A model generated the notes under the pieces. The model worked only from the letters and a program-made list of their open reading frames with translations. It was not told where the DNA came from and did not search any database. Below are positions 43,715 to 51,799 of a stretch of 64,000 bases of DNA, one piece after another (the stretch's first letter is position 1; each line of letters begins with the position of its first letter). The DNA comes from Pseudomonadota bacterium (GTDB lineage: Bacteria > Pseudomonadota > Gammaproteobacteria > Burkholderiales > Burkholderiaceae_B). The DNA is taken from contig JAEWHK010000052.1 of NCBI GenBank assembly GCA_023387815.1, positions 118,180-182,179 on the forward strand, given 5' to 3'. A program made the translations under genes and the position numbers.

Positions 43715-43972
43715 ACTGGTTCCTTTAAGTCTCGTAGCCAAATGGTATGAGGCTAGCGCCGCATCACGGTAACGAAACTGTACCAGACAACAACTTTAGG
43801 AACTTTCCCGAAGCGGGGCTTGCACTGAGATTTTTTTAACCCATTTAGTTTTAAGGCCATTTTGTGGTGGCACTCACGTCTGGATGGATATTCTTGTTTG
43901 ATAATTTAGGAATTTATTCAATTATTTAAATTGAATGAATGGATCGTCAGGGATAGCACGCAAGCTGCATTG

Positions 43973-44323
43973 CTAAAAGGTAGCGCGATCTGGACAATTT
44001 GGGAATAATAGAATAAATTTCACGAACCAGAGTGCGACCAATAACAAGCTTAGCCAGAACGTAAAATGCAGCTTGCGTTTCCAGGCAAAAAAAACGAGCG
44101 TAACCAGGAACATTGGCAATAGGTAAATAAATGAAGTGAGTCGCGCATCAAGGTCATTGTCTAACGGCAATGCGCAGAAGGTGAGATGCATATCCTGATA
44201 TGGCTGGTAGCGAAGCATCCACTCATAACGGCTATAAGGAATGCTAAACAGCATCAGGCCGCAAAATAAGAAGACTAGGATCGCCAGAGTATTGATGAAA
44301 AATTTTATGAATCTTGTCGTCAT
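43973..44323 (-). CDS. Small integral membrane protein
   Basis: 116 residues with three clear hydrophobic segments (about 8-28, 64-80 and 88-108) and a Cys-Pro near the C-terminus (FPNCPDRATF). The layout resembles small DUF2645/YjeO-like inner-membrane proteins, but I cannot confirm the family. It stands alone between a GNAT gene and the immunity-like genes, and might itself be an immunity protein. Confidence 0.5.
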   Translation of the reverse strand: MTTRFIKFFINTLAILVFLFCGLMLFSIPYSRYEWMLRYQPYQDMHLTFCALPLDNDLDARLTSFIYLLPMFLVTLVFFAWKRKLHFTFWLSLLLVALWFVKFILLFPNCPDRATF

Positions 44324-44637
44324 TTATTTTATATATAGTAAACGAATCACTGGACTGGCCCTTGTAACATAGGGTCGTGAATATCACATATTTAATCGTT
44401 GCTCCCGTTCTCGAATTGCGGGGGTTGCAACGCACTGTGCGGATAGTTCTCATTGTAATGCTGAAATCACTGCTTTAAGGAGGTCATGGTGCTCTGCTAG
44501 TTACTCAAGGAAATGCATCGGCAGAAGGGGAGGTGCAACATTGGAATGTACGCCTATGGTAAAAAAAGGGCATTGCCCTGGTGACCATCTCTCAAGGACT
44601 GGCCTCATCCGCAGAAACCATTGAATAAGGTAGAAAG
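44324..44637. other. Divergent intergenic region
   Basis: 314 bases between the small membrane protein gene and the 44638 gene. No gene is seen. It should hold the promoters for both directions. AAGGTAGAAAG lies just before 44638 and is the likely ribosome-binding site. Confidence 0.45.
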
Positions 44638-45207
44638 ATGGAACTTGATCAGATACTGCGTCATCCGCTGTTTCCCTTCGCAGATTTCCGCAGTAACGAT
44701 GCCTCGTTCCGTATGCTCGAACTTTACTGGGCAGCCGTGGCTCGAGAAGCGCTTGGGGGTGAGGTATCGGCGCTTGTTTTGCCATTGCAGGTCACTGACC
44801 AGGATAAAGAGAACTGGGGTGATCCGCTGATGCTCGATTTTTGGATACCGAAGCAGCGGCGCGGCGCGAAGGTGACACTTGCGGAGAATTCCGAGAATTT
44901 GCCCGCTTGTCGTGATGTATCAGACAAACTCAACTGTTTTGCTTCAATTCTGGTTTACACAAGCCGCCGAGGGATTACCAGTCCCGATGATGAGATTGAC
45001 CAAATTTGCTTTCGCGCCGACATGAGCGAAGTCGCTCAATCTGCTGTCATGCAATTTATGAAGGCATTTTTGGTACAGGGCATCGAAGTAAATGAGGTCG
45101 AGCCTAAATATTACGATTTCTGCACCAACACCGGAGAAGGTCCAAGCCGCCTGCAACTTCAGGCCTATTATGATTCCCTGGAGAACGATGATGAGTCCGC
45201 ACGATGA
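44638..45207 (+). CDS. Immunity-like hypothetical protein
   Basis: 189 residues, cytoplasmic, acidic, without a domain I can name. The N-terminal part (LPLQ and LDFWIPKQRRG included) and the acidic C-terminus are reminiscent of orphan immunity proteins of polymorphic-toxin loci, but that is an impression from size, charge and neighbourhood. A fragment of a second copy of its residues about 17-39 lies at 46441-46515. Its last codons overlap a 36-codon frame, which in turn nearly abuts the gene at 45302, so the three may be translated together. Confidence 0.55.
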   Translation: MELDQILRHPLFPFADFRSNDASFRMLELYWAAVAREALGGEVSALVLPLQVTDQDKENWGDPLMLDFWIPKQRRGAKVTLAENSENLPACRDVSDKLNCFASILVYTSRRGITSPDDEIDQICFRADMSEVAQSAVMQFMKAFLVQGIEVNEVEPKYYDFCTNTGEGPSRLQLQAYYDSLENDDESAR

Positions 45208-45298
45208 CTTGCGTGCGCAGTTGTTTGTAGTTGCTGTTATTTTCGCACAAGCAATTACAATATCATCGGCTTTGGAAGGCGCGGTTGCAGGATCGTAA
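45188..45298 (+). CDS. Tiny hydrophobic ORF (36 codons)
   Basis: Starts ATGATG at 45188 with GGAG four bases upstream, inside the end of the 44638 gene, and stops at 45296-45298, three bases before the next start. The peptide is MMSPHDDLRAQLFVVAVIF... with a hydrophobic stretch. It could be a small membrane peptide or merely a coupling frame. Confidence 0.3.
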   Translation: MMSPHDDLRAQLFVVAVIFAQAITISSALEGAVAGS

Positions 45299-45301
45299 GT
45301 A

Positions 45302-45847
45302 ATGGAAATGGACGAGGACTTAAGCCGTATCTTAGCCAGCTTTGGAGATCCGGAATCACCAAACATCGACAAACTAGAACGAATTGTCGTACTTGGCTGG
45401 ATGCAGTCGCAGGATATCAATACACTTGGGGCGATATATTCTCTGCTATTGAAGCGTGTGTACACGAGTCGTATTGAGCCGCCGTTGGCGTTTGAAGATT
45501 ACAAGGATTTATTCCTGAGGTTCTTTGAACGATGTATCACTGAGGATTCGGCTGTAGCGTATGATCTGGATTCTTTTGTTCTGTCTCGATACACGGCGGC
45601 GCATGATTTTACTCGATGGTTTATTTCTGTCTATCAGGATAATCAGATATCGCGGCATCAGAGTGATGAGATAAAGAACTGGTTGCGGAAGTTGTATATA
45701 CACGGCTCATCTGCCGTGAAATTAAGCATAGAAACGGGAATACTTGAACATCTTTTTGCCGTCGAGCAAATCAAACGAGACTTCTCTGATTGGAATTCGG
45801 ACCCATTACTTAAGTCTGCATATCAATCTGCGCTAATGTCTTTTTAA
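45302..45847 (+). CDS. Immunity-like helical hypothetical protein
   Basis: 181 residues, acidic and apparently all-helical (MEMDEDLSRILASFGDPESP..., then helices rich in Leu, Phe and Tyr). No signal peptide, no known domain. It follows the 44638 gene through the tiny ORF with no room for a promoter. The pattern of consecutive short unrelated acidic genes without a toxin fits an immunity-gene array. Confidence 0.5.
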   Translation: MEMDEDLSRILASFGDPESPNIDKLERIVVLGWMQSQDINTLGAIYSLLLKRVYTSRIEPPLAFEDYKDLFLRFFERCITEDSAVAYDLDSFVLSRYTAAHDFTRWFISVYQDNQISRHQSDEIKNWLRKLYIHGSSAVKLSIETGILEHLFAVEQIKRDFSDWNSDPLLKSAYQSALMSF

Positions 45848-45902
45848 TCGAAATTAACGGGCGCTTTCGCGTACCGTACCGGACTGAATACAAAGTGATC
45901 AA

Positions 45903-46403
45903 ATGTCCCTGAAAAAAATTCCAGTCTTTCTTATGTTGACGATAGTGTCATGGACCATTGCTGAATCTGCGGAAGGCAGAAGTAAGCCGCTTAGTCAAAA
46001 TTGCGTTCGGGAGTATCCGTTCAGAAAGGACTCGGTTCCATCTTGGGAAATCGAGAAAGTCGAACGTGTGTGGGGCGAACCGCTAGGAGAGAACCTTATT
46101 CTTGTCGGGGGAGTAGATGGCTATGGTTGGGCGCGAGCTTGTCGTGTGCTCGGCGATGCAACTGACATTTTCGAGGGCGAATATCGTGATCAGACTATAA
46201 GGTATCGCGGACGCTTCCGGCTAGAAACGTCGGAAGGAAAACCAGCCCCGGATGATGCACTGGAACACTTCTATGTGAGTCATTTCGATTATCCCAATGG
46301 GCTGATCCTCTTCCCTATTGTTGAAGGTCCGCCTCCCGTTAAAACGCTAAGGCTCTTACCGATAGATAGTGATGGATTGAAGTTTCCATCCCCCTCGGAT
46401 TAA
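45903..46403 (+). CDS. Secreted hypothetical protein
   Basis: 166 residues with an N-terminal signal peptide (MSLKKIPVFLMLTIVSWTIA, cleavage near AESAEG). The mature part holds two or three cysteines (QNCVREYPF and ARACRVLG), likely a disulfide in the periplasm. No recognised domain. It is 55 bases after the preceding gene on the same strand. It may be a periplasmic immunity protein. Confidence 0.5.
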   Translation: MSLKKIPVFLMLTIVSWTIAESAEGRSKPLSQNCVREYPFRKDSVPSWEIEKVERVWGEPLGENLILVGGVDGYGWARACRVLGDATDIFEGEYRDQTIRYRGRFRLETSEGKPAPDDALEHFYVSHFDYPNGLILFPIVEGPPPVKTLRLLPIDSDGLKFPSPSD

Positions 46404-46440
46404 CGCAGTAAAGAAATGCTTCCGCAGTATGATGTGAACA

Positions 46441-46515
46441 GATTTCTGCCGCAACGATGCCTCATTCCTGATGTTGGAGCTCTACTGGGCAGCCGTGGCT
46501 GTAATGGGTCAGTGA
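46441..46515 (+). pseudogene. Fragment of a second copy of the 44638 gene
   Basis: 25 codons reading DFCRNDASFLMLELYWAAVA then VMGQ and stop. This matches DFRSNDASFRMLELYWAAVA of the 44638 protein at protein and DNA level. Flanking sequence does not match, so only this piece of the duplicate remains. Confidence 0.75.
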
Positions 46516-46548
46516 CAAACTAATTTGATAATAGGAGAAAGATCACAA

Positions 46549-46656
46549 ATGAGTGTGATCTGTCGCGTTTCTTATTATTCCGACGATGAATCTCCGGACT
46601 CGCGACGCAGGAAAGAAGACCATGTGGCGCGGCTGAAATCACAGGAGTTGAACTGA
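46549..46656 (+). CDS. Short ORF coupled to the membrane protein at 46658
   Basis: 35 codons (MSVICRVSYYSDDESPDSRR...) with AGGAGAAAG eight bases before the ATG. The stop at 46654-46656 is one base before the TTG start of the next gene, and an AGGAG near its end serves that gene. No domain. It may be the truncated remainder of a larger gene or a coupling peptide. Confidence 0.4.
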   Translation: MSVICRVSYYSDDESPDSRRRKEDHVARLKSQELN

Positions 46657-46657
46657 T

Positions 46658-46969
46658 TTGCCATATTTGATCTTTGTCCTGCTCTACATCGCTGCCACGG
46701 TCGCCTACCTATTTTTTCGGGCGGCGCATTACCGCGCCCGTGTCCTGATAGATGGGAGCCAACCTGATACGCTAGCTATGTACGCGCTGTTTCTGAATGC
46801 AGATCTACCATTTTTCCTGGTGAGGCTAGCCATCTTGATTGTCGTCGCAATTGCGATTGCGCTTTATCGAAAAACGATTGCCGACATTGCTTATTCGATG
46901 CTTATGGTCGCAGGTTTGATTTTTTTTGCCGACTTATTGTCGATCACAGTTTATCGGATATTGTCCTAA
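46658..46969 (+). CDS. Small integral membrane protein (TTG start)
   Basis: 103 residues with three hydrophobic segments (about 2-20, 46-70 and 78-98). The TTG start has AGGAG eight bases upstream and directly follows the stop of the short ORF at 46549. No family recognised. Inner membrane. It closes the group of small immunity-like genes. Confidence 0.5.
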   Translation: MPYLIFVLLYIAATVAYLFFRAAHYRARVLIDGSQPDTLAMYALFLNADLPFFLVRLAILIVVAIAIALYRKTIADIAYSMLMVAGLIFFADLLSITVYRILS

Positions 46970-47879
46970 GATCGCCAAACAATGATCGTACTGATAGCGG
47001 CGCTTGTCTATTAGTGGGTGAATTCAGTTGTCCGGTTATGCAGAAAAAGTTCGTCAATCCGATTCGCTGGTTGCGCAGACAGGTGCTTCACGACATTGTG
47101 ATTGCCATTTCTCCGTCTTATGCCAACAAAATAGCAACAATTTTTCGATGGCGATTAAGCATCGTTGCAACCAGAATGAGCTCGCGGCTACATTCAAATT
47201 CACTTCATTTGTTGCGCGCGCATAAACCTTTAATCTGCGATTTGTATCACAGAATTAAAATTAACATATCGAATAATCTGACTAATAGCTGTCCCGGAAA
47301 GATGCAGTAATTCATTGATGAAAATGCAACTATATTGCTGCAATTGCATATCGAAAAATACTTTATTAATATTTTGTATCAATTTGCATTGGGTAATATT
47401 ATTTTTAAAAAGTTATTGCAAATGTAATTTCGGTAGCGCACAATTCAAACCGTAAATTAATAATTATTAAGTTTCACGCTGGGTCCAAAAGACATTACCA
47501 GAGAGCATTTCAAGCAATCCAATTGCAAAAAATCAGTAAATATCTAGTTTAAAAATAGATAAAAAACGGATATTTAAAATTTTATTACATTTGATCTTCA
47601 AGTTTTTACCATTGTTGTAGCATGCGTGTAGGCGAATTTATGCATGAGAACAAGAATAAATCAGGTAACACAATTAACTCTTATATATTACCGAATATCA
47701 CAAAAGTAATAATAAATTAATTGCATAAGCTATCTGATCTACAGGTTTGGGGCGGGTAACGCTGCGAAATCCAACGATCTGAAATGCCAGGATCTACAGA
47801 ATAAGCTTCTTTATTTGCTCCGAAATTCGGACATGGGGTCCGAGTCTTTAATGCTATATATCCTTCAAGGAGCAGCAAA
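46970..47879. other. Long AT-rich leader before the secreted low-complexity proteins
   Basis: About 910 bases. From roughly 47310 to 47720 it is strongly AT-rich with many A and T runs, as in H-NS-type silenced promoters. An open frame at 47014-47310 has no ribosome-binding site or recognisable protein features. No RNA gene is recognised. It probably contains the promoter for the 47880-49567 operon; AAGGAGCAGC lies before the first ATG. Confidence 0.5.
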
Positions 47880-48281
47880 ATGAAAAAACTACTATTAATC
47901 ACGGCCTCTGCGCTGGCCATGGCTTCAACTGGTGTATACGCAGCATCCCTGAGCGGTGGCTTGTATGGGGTAGGGGGAACGGCTGGAAGTAGTGTAGTTG
48001 GCGGATCTAACGCTGCAGGAAATCAGGGTTCAATTCTGGCAGGGGCAGCAACCAACTCTTCAGCAGGTCAGAACCAGGTTATTTCCGGCGCCCAGGTGAC
48101 AGGCGGTTGGGGTGGTGTGTCAACCGTTACCGAAGGTAATTCATTGTCTTCCCAAACCAATACCGGTGCTGCGCTGGGTCTGGCAGCTCAGACTTCCACT
48201 GGCGGCGCTTTCGGTAACTTTGGTGGCTCCGCAACTGGTTCCTTTGGAACTATCGGTGGATTCCTTAGCGCAACACCATAA
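47880..48281 (+). CDS. Secreted Gly/Ser/Asn/Gln-rich protein A
   Basis: 133 residues with a signal peptide (MKKLLLITASALAMAS..., cleavage near VYAAS). The mature part is without cysteine and made largely of Gly, Ser, Ala, Thr, Asn and Gln, with NAAGNQGS, GQNQVISGAQ and a C-terminal GSFGTIGGF. It is a clear paralogue of the next protein. Composition and Asn/Gln/Gly periodicity recall curlin-like or other self-assembling surface proteins. Strong AAGGAG ribosome-binding site. Confidence 0.7.
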   Translation: MKKLLLITASALAMASTGVYAASLSGGLYGVGGTAGSSVVGGSNAAGNQGSILAGAATNSSAGQNQVISGAQVTGGWGGVSTVTEGNSLSSQTNTGAALGLAAQTSTGGAFGNFGGSATGSFGTIGGFLSATP

Positions 48282-48429
48282 TTTTTCCTGACTCGGCAAT
48301 ATCTCCAGGGAGCCAGGTCATGCCTGAATCCATTCCGACACTTTACGTTGTCTGAAAGAACAAGAATAGACCATGTTGACCTGGTTACCCGGTGGGGATA
48401 CGCAGAATGCAGAATCAAGGGGTATAAAA

Positions 48430-48825
48430 ATGAAAAAGATTCTATTGTTAACGGCGCTGATCGCAGCATCAACAGCGGTATCGGCACAAACATTTTCCAT
48501 TGGCGCCTTTGCGACCAGTGGCGGTGCTGCCAGTACTGTTTCGGGTGGTTCGTCTGCTGCAGGGAGTCAGGGTTCCATGGGGACAAGTTCCGCAAGCAAC
48601 ACGTCTGCAGCATCTAACCAGACCTCGTCTGCAGCACAAGTACTTGGTGGTCCTGGCGGAGTGACGACGCAAACTGGCGGACAGTCTATTTCAACTCAAT
48701 CGAATACCGGAATGACATCAGGTCTTGCAGCACAAACATCCAATGCAAATGCAGGGGGTACCTTTGGTGCATTGGCTCAAGGAAACTTCGGCACAATTGG
48801 TGGTTTTGCTCAATGGACGCCTTAA
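48430..48825 (+). CDS. Secreted Gly/Ser/Asn/Gln-rich protein B
   Basis: 131 residues from the ATG at 48430, with AAGGGG upstream; codons from 48373 are not needed. Signal peptide MKKILLLTALIAASTAVSAQ. The mature part matches protein A along its length: SSAAGSQGS, SAASNQTSSAAQV, STQSNTG, GLAAQTS and GNFGTIGGF. No cysteine, no charged core. It lies 148 bases downstream of protein A. Tandem secreted paralogues of this kind often form major and minor subunits of a polymer. Confidence 0.7.
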   Translation: MKKILLLTALIAASTAVSAQTFSIGAFATSGGAASTVSGGSSAAGSQGSMGTSSASNTSAASNQTSSAAQVLGGPGGVTTQTGGQSISTQSNTGMTSGLAAQTSNANAGGTFGALAQGNFGTIGGFAQWTP

Positions 48826-48904
48826 GGTGAGGTTTTAGCGCAGCAGAAATTACATAACAAACGATTTTGTCGTGGAGAGCCAAGTTTCTCCTTAAGGAAT
48901 TGCC

Positions 48905-49567
48905 ATGAAAATATTACTTTTCATCACCTTCGGCTTACTACTGTCGTCTCAGGTGTTCGCACAATCGATGAATGCGGTCTCCGGATCAAATTCCAACTCG
49001 TCAAGCGGCGCAAATGCCAACTCCAATCAATCGGCTGATTCTGGTGCTGCGGCGGTTGTAGATCTGACCTTTGGTGGCTCAGAGCAAAGACGAACTCAAA
49101 CTCTCCACACAACGCCTAATGTTTACGCTCCGCCAAGTATGTTTGGCGGCGTTAACAATTGCGGTCAGTCAAGTACTTTCGGAATTGGTGCGACTGGCTT
49201 TGGTATCGGCGGCTCAATGGCCGGCGAGTCCGAAGCGTGTAATGCGCGAGAGGATACAAGTATTGCTTATAAACTGGGTTACAAGGATGTCGCGGACATG
49301 CGCTTCTTCTGCTTTGGTGAAGACGTCAATCGCAAAGCCTACGAAGCCACAGGAAGAACTTGCCCACAATACGCAACGGCCAAAGGACTGCCTAACCGTC
49401 CTGTTGCCGCTGTCAGTGGCCAGCAGATTAATAACAATCAGACTCTGCGCAACACCGATCGTGTGGTTGCGACGACGCCAGCCGCGAGTCCGGCAGTCTA
49501 TGTAGACAGACCGATGGTACAGCCGATGAGTACGCAGGATCTGCGTTCGTTCTATGGATCGAATTAA
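48905..49567 (+). CDS. Secreted protein with Ser/Asn-rich N-terminus and Cys-containing C-domain
   Basis: 220 residues; signal peptide MKILLFITFGLLLSSQVFAQ. The first mature segment is low-complexity (SGSNSNSSSGANANSNQS). Then comes a conserved-looking domain with VNNCGQSSTFGIGATGFGIGG, CNAREDT, FFCFGED and TCPQYA, holding four cysteines that could form two disulfides. The C-terminus is Pro/Thr/Val-rich. It follows protein B by 79 bases with AAGGAATTGCC before the ATG. It may be an accessory, anchoring or nucleating partner of proteins A and B. A strong terminator follows. Confidence 0.65.
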   Translation: MKILLFITFGLLLSSQVFAQSMNAVSGSNSNSSSGANANSNQSADSGAAAVVDLTFGGSEQRRTQTLHTTPNVYAPPSMFGGVNNCGQSSTFGIGATGFGIGGSMAGESEACNAREDTSIAYKLGYKDVADMRFFCFGEDVNRKAYEATGRTCPQYATAKGLPNRPVAAVSGQQINNNQTLRNTDRVVATTPAASPAVYVDRPMVQPMSTQDLRSFYGSN

Positions 49568-49752
49568 GCGTGGCGTGCAAGGCATACATTGCCTTTAACG
49601 GTAAGGGAATATTCAAAGACTAATATTCCTGAGAATTTTTAAGACACTGGCAGTTTGGAATGCCGAGCAGACGATATTTCTATGAAAACGATGTTCTGTT
49701 CGTTCTGGGCAAATTAATTTTAACAATGCACCCAGTGTTAGTAGTAGCAATC

Positions 49753-49787
49753 ACCTCGCTCAATGAACTTGAGCGAGGTATTTTTTT
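49753..49787 (+). terminator. Strong rho-independent terminator
   Basis: ACCTCGCTCAA (49753-49763) and TTGAGCGAGGT (49769-49779) form a perfect 11-bp stem with a 5-base loop, followed by A and seven T. It ends the operon of secreted proteins. Confidence 0.92.
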
Positions 49788-49912
49788 GTAATTTCTTCTG
49801 GGTATGTCTGGTGAGCAGATCAACTGCTTCGATTCCCGGGGGCGGCCGTACAACGTGGGAGTTTGGCAAACAGCGTGGGATAGCGTTGTAAAACCGCGGT
49901 CACGCTAGATCT

Positions 49913-49926
49913 AAATGAGAATTATT
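49913..49926 (+). promoter_or_regulatory. Fur box before the sigma-factor gene
   Basis: AAATGAGAATTATT followed by GTTATTAT resembles the Bordetella-type Fur box. It lies 45 bases upstream of the ECF sigma gene. Its exact reverse complement recurs at 51646-51659 before the receptor gene. Confidence 0.75.
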
Positions 49927-49971
49927 GTTATTATAAGCGGTTTACCACGCTGATTTACTCCCGCACCCGCC

Positions 49972-50472
49972 ATGTCTCGCCCTCCTGCGTCCTCGAAAGG
50001 TTGGCTCGCTCATTACAGCGAGTTGCTTGTGGCGTGGCGTCGTAAAAATCCCCAAGATGGCGAAGATGCAATGCAAGATGCCGTCGTCGGCATGCTGGAG
50101 AACGGGCTAACCACCATCAAGAATCCGCGCGCCTATTTAGCGCGCAGCACCGCCAATGGCCTGGTGGATCGTTATCGCCATCGTGGCGTACTGGGCTTGC
50201 GGCCCCTGGATGAGTTAGGCGAAGACGATCATCCCGCCATTCAGGACAGCCAAGCATCTATTTATACGAAAGAAGTCCTGGATGCTTTAATGGCTGCGCT
50301 ACAGGAATTGCCACTTAGTTGCCAGAAGGTTTATATTCGACATCGTCTGGAAGGTTGGAGCCATGCCGAGATCGCCGCAGACATGGGAATTTCGCGCAGC
50401 ATGGTGGAAAAGCATATGAACCGCGCGCTGCTGCATATTCATGAGAGGTTACAAAAATACTCCCCTTATTAA
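49972..50472 (+). CDS. fecI: ECF sigma factor, FecI type
   Basis: 166 residues. Region 2 includes DAMQDAVVGMLENG and PRAYLARSTANGLVDRYRH, and region 4 includes LPLSCQKVYIRHRLEGWSHAEIA and a helix-turn-helix with GISRSMVEKHMNRAL. It directs RNA polymerase to iron-uptake promoters when the FecR-type anti-sigma protein relays a signal from the outer-membrane receptor. It is followed by the fecR and receptor genes, and a Fur box lies just upstream, so expression is iron-repressed. Confidence 0.92.
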   Translation: MSRPPASSKGWLAHYSELLVAWRRKNPQDGEDAMQDAVVGMLENGLTTIKNPRAYLARSTANGLVDRYRHRGVLGLRPLDELGEDDHPAIQDSQASIYTKEVLDALMAALQELPLSCQKVYIRHRLEGWSHAEIAADMGISRSMVEKHMNRALLHIHERLQKYSPY

Positions 50473-50559
50473 CTGTGGTGTTTGCCCCACCCGAACGTCA
50501 TTAATGATGAGAAGGTAACAATCCGGATTCCAATATGCTGTAAAGCGCGACATGTATCA

Positions 50560-51552
50560 ATGACCCCTGACGACCCAAACTCCTCGAACGACCTGCGCAA
50601 GTGCGCTGTGCATTGGTTCACCCGGATGAACTCGGGCGACGCAACGCATGAAGAAGTCGATGCGTGTGCCACATGGCGTCGTGCTGATCCTGAGCACGAG
50701 CGCATGTATCGCAGCGTGGAGTTCTTTTGGCAGGCTTCGCGCCATCTTCCCGAGAACAAGCTGCGCGCCATTCTGGCTCAGGATGAAAACCCCCGGCCCG
50801 CGCCCAGGCGGTTCTCGCGCCGTGCTTTCGGTTTCAGCCTGGCAGGCGCCTGTGCCGCAGTCCTGGCTGGCATCACCATCCCTCAGTTCTACTCCGAACA
50901 GGCTGAGTATCGATCCGTTTTCAGCACCCGCGCAGGCGAGCGTCGCGAAGCCGTCCTGCCCGACGGTTCGGTGTTGGCGCTGAACGTGGATACGCAGGCG
51001 GATGTCGCCTTTTACGGCGACCAGCGCGTCGTCGAGTTGGTTTCAGGCGAGGCATTCTTTCGCGTCGAATCTGATCCTTCAAGAGTCTTTCGGGTGAAGG
51101 CCGGCGATACTGTGGTGACCGTGACAGGCACCCAGTTCAATGTCCGGCATGATACCGATAGTGTGCGGGTGGGCGTGCAATCCGGTTCGGTCAAGGTCTC
51201 TGCCGGCCCCTGGTGGAACAGCCTCAGCCGCGATCTGCTGCCAGGCCAGACCCTGCAGGTTGCAAAGAACGGGCAAATAAGCGATGTGTCCATGGCCGCT
51301 ATTGAGAACGTCACGGCCTGGCGCGAAGGGAAAATCGTGTTCGACGATGCACCTTTGGTGTATGTCGTCGCGGAAATGAACCGCTATCTGCCGCATCCCA
51401 TTGAACTGGATGCTCCCCGGCTGCGGGACTACCGCGTGGCAGGCGTGTTCAATATCGACAACCCGCAAGCCATGACAGCGGCTCTGCCAGCCATCGCTCC
51501 TGTCCGGCTCTATCACTTGCCTGACGGACGCATTGTCGTTCGGGCGCGCTAA
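50560..51552 (+). CDS. fecR: FecR-family anti-sigma/signal-transfer protein
   Basis: About 330 residues from the ATG at 50560; codons upstream begin with TTG and are poorly supported. The N-terminal domain is the sigma-binding one (CAVHWFTRMNSGDATHEEVDACATWRRADPEH, with the WRR element). One transmembrane segment follows (about 88-108, FGFSLAGACAAVLAGITIP). The periplasmic FecR domain has GERREAVLPDGSVLALN and VTGTQFNVR, and a C-terminal STN-contacting region ends LPDGRIVVRAR. It passes a ligand-bound signal from the TonB receptor to FecI across the inner membrane. Confidence 0.92.
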   Translation: MTPDDPNSSNDLRKCAVHWFTRMNSGDATHEEVDACATWRRADPEHERMYRSVEFFWQASRHLPENKLRAILAQDENPRPAPRRFSRRAFGFSLAGACAAVLAGITIPQFYSEQAEYRSVFSTRAGERREAVLPDGSVLALNVDTQADVAFYGDQRVVELVSGEAFFRVESDPSRVFRVKAGDTVVTVTGTQFNVRHDTDSVRVGVQSGSVKVSAGPWWNSLSRDLLPGQTLQVAKNGQISDVSMAAIENVTAWREGKIVFDDAPLVYVVAEMNRYLPHPIELDAPRLRDYRVAGVFNIDNPQAMTAALPAIAPVRLYHLPDGRIVVRAR

Positions 51553-51645
51553 GCACGCTCTCCGCAGGACTCCCTCCCAGAGATTCATCGACCGGGGCGA
51601 AAAGGCTCCGGGCGGTCGACGCGCGTGCTAACTCCAAAGTTACAA

Positions 51646-51659
51646 AATAATTCTCATTT
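51646..51659. promoter_or_regulatory. Fur box before the receptor gene
   Basis: AATAATTCTCATTT, the reverse complement of the box at 49913. It lies about 140 bases upstream of the receptor start, so the receptor has its own iron-repressed promoter besides any FecI-dependent one. Confidence 0.7.
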
Positions 51660-51799
51660 TTATTGAGGCGATCTGACGGCATATCCGTCTTTCTCTATAA
51701 GGGGGGCTTCGCGCAAGCAGAGGCCCCCTGGAGAGAAACCTTTGGCAGGCGGTTGAAGTGCATATAAGCCGCCTAATTACACTCTGGAAACGGAATACT

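Noticed and set aside
47014..47310. 98-codon plus-strand frame
   Set aside because: No ribosome-binding site, no recognisable domain, and it merges into AT-rich DNA.
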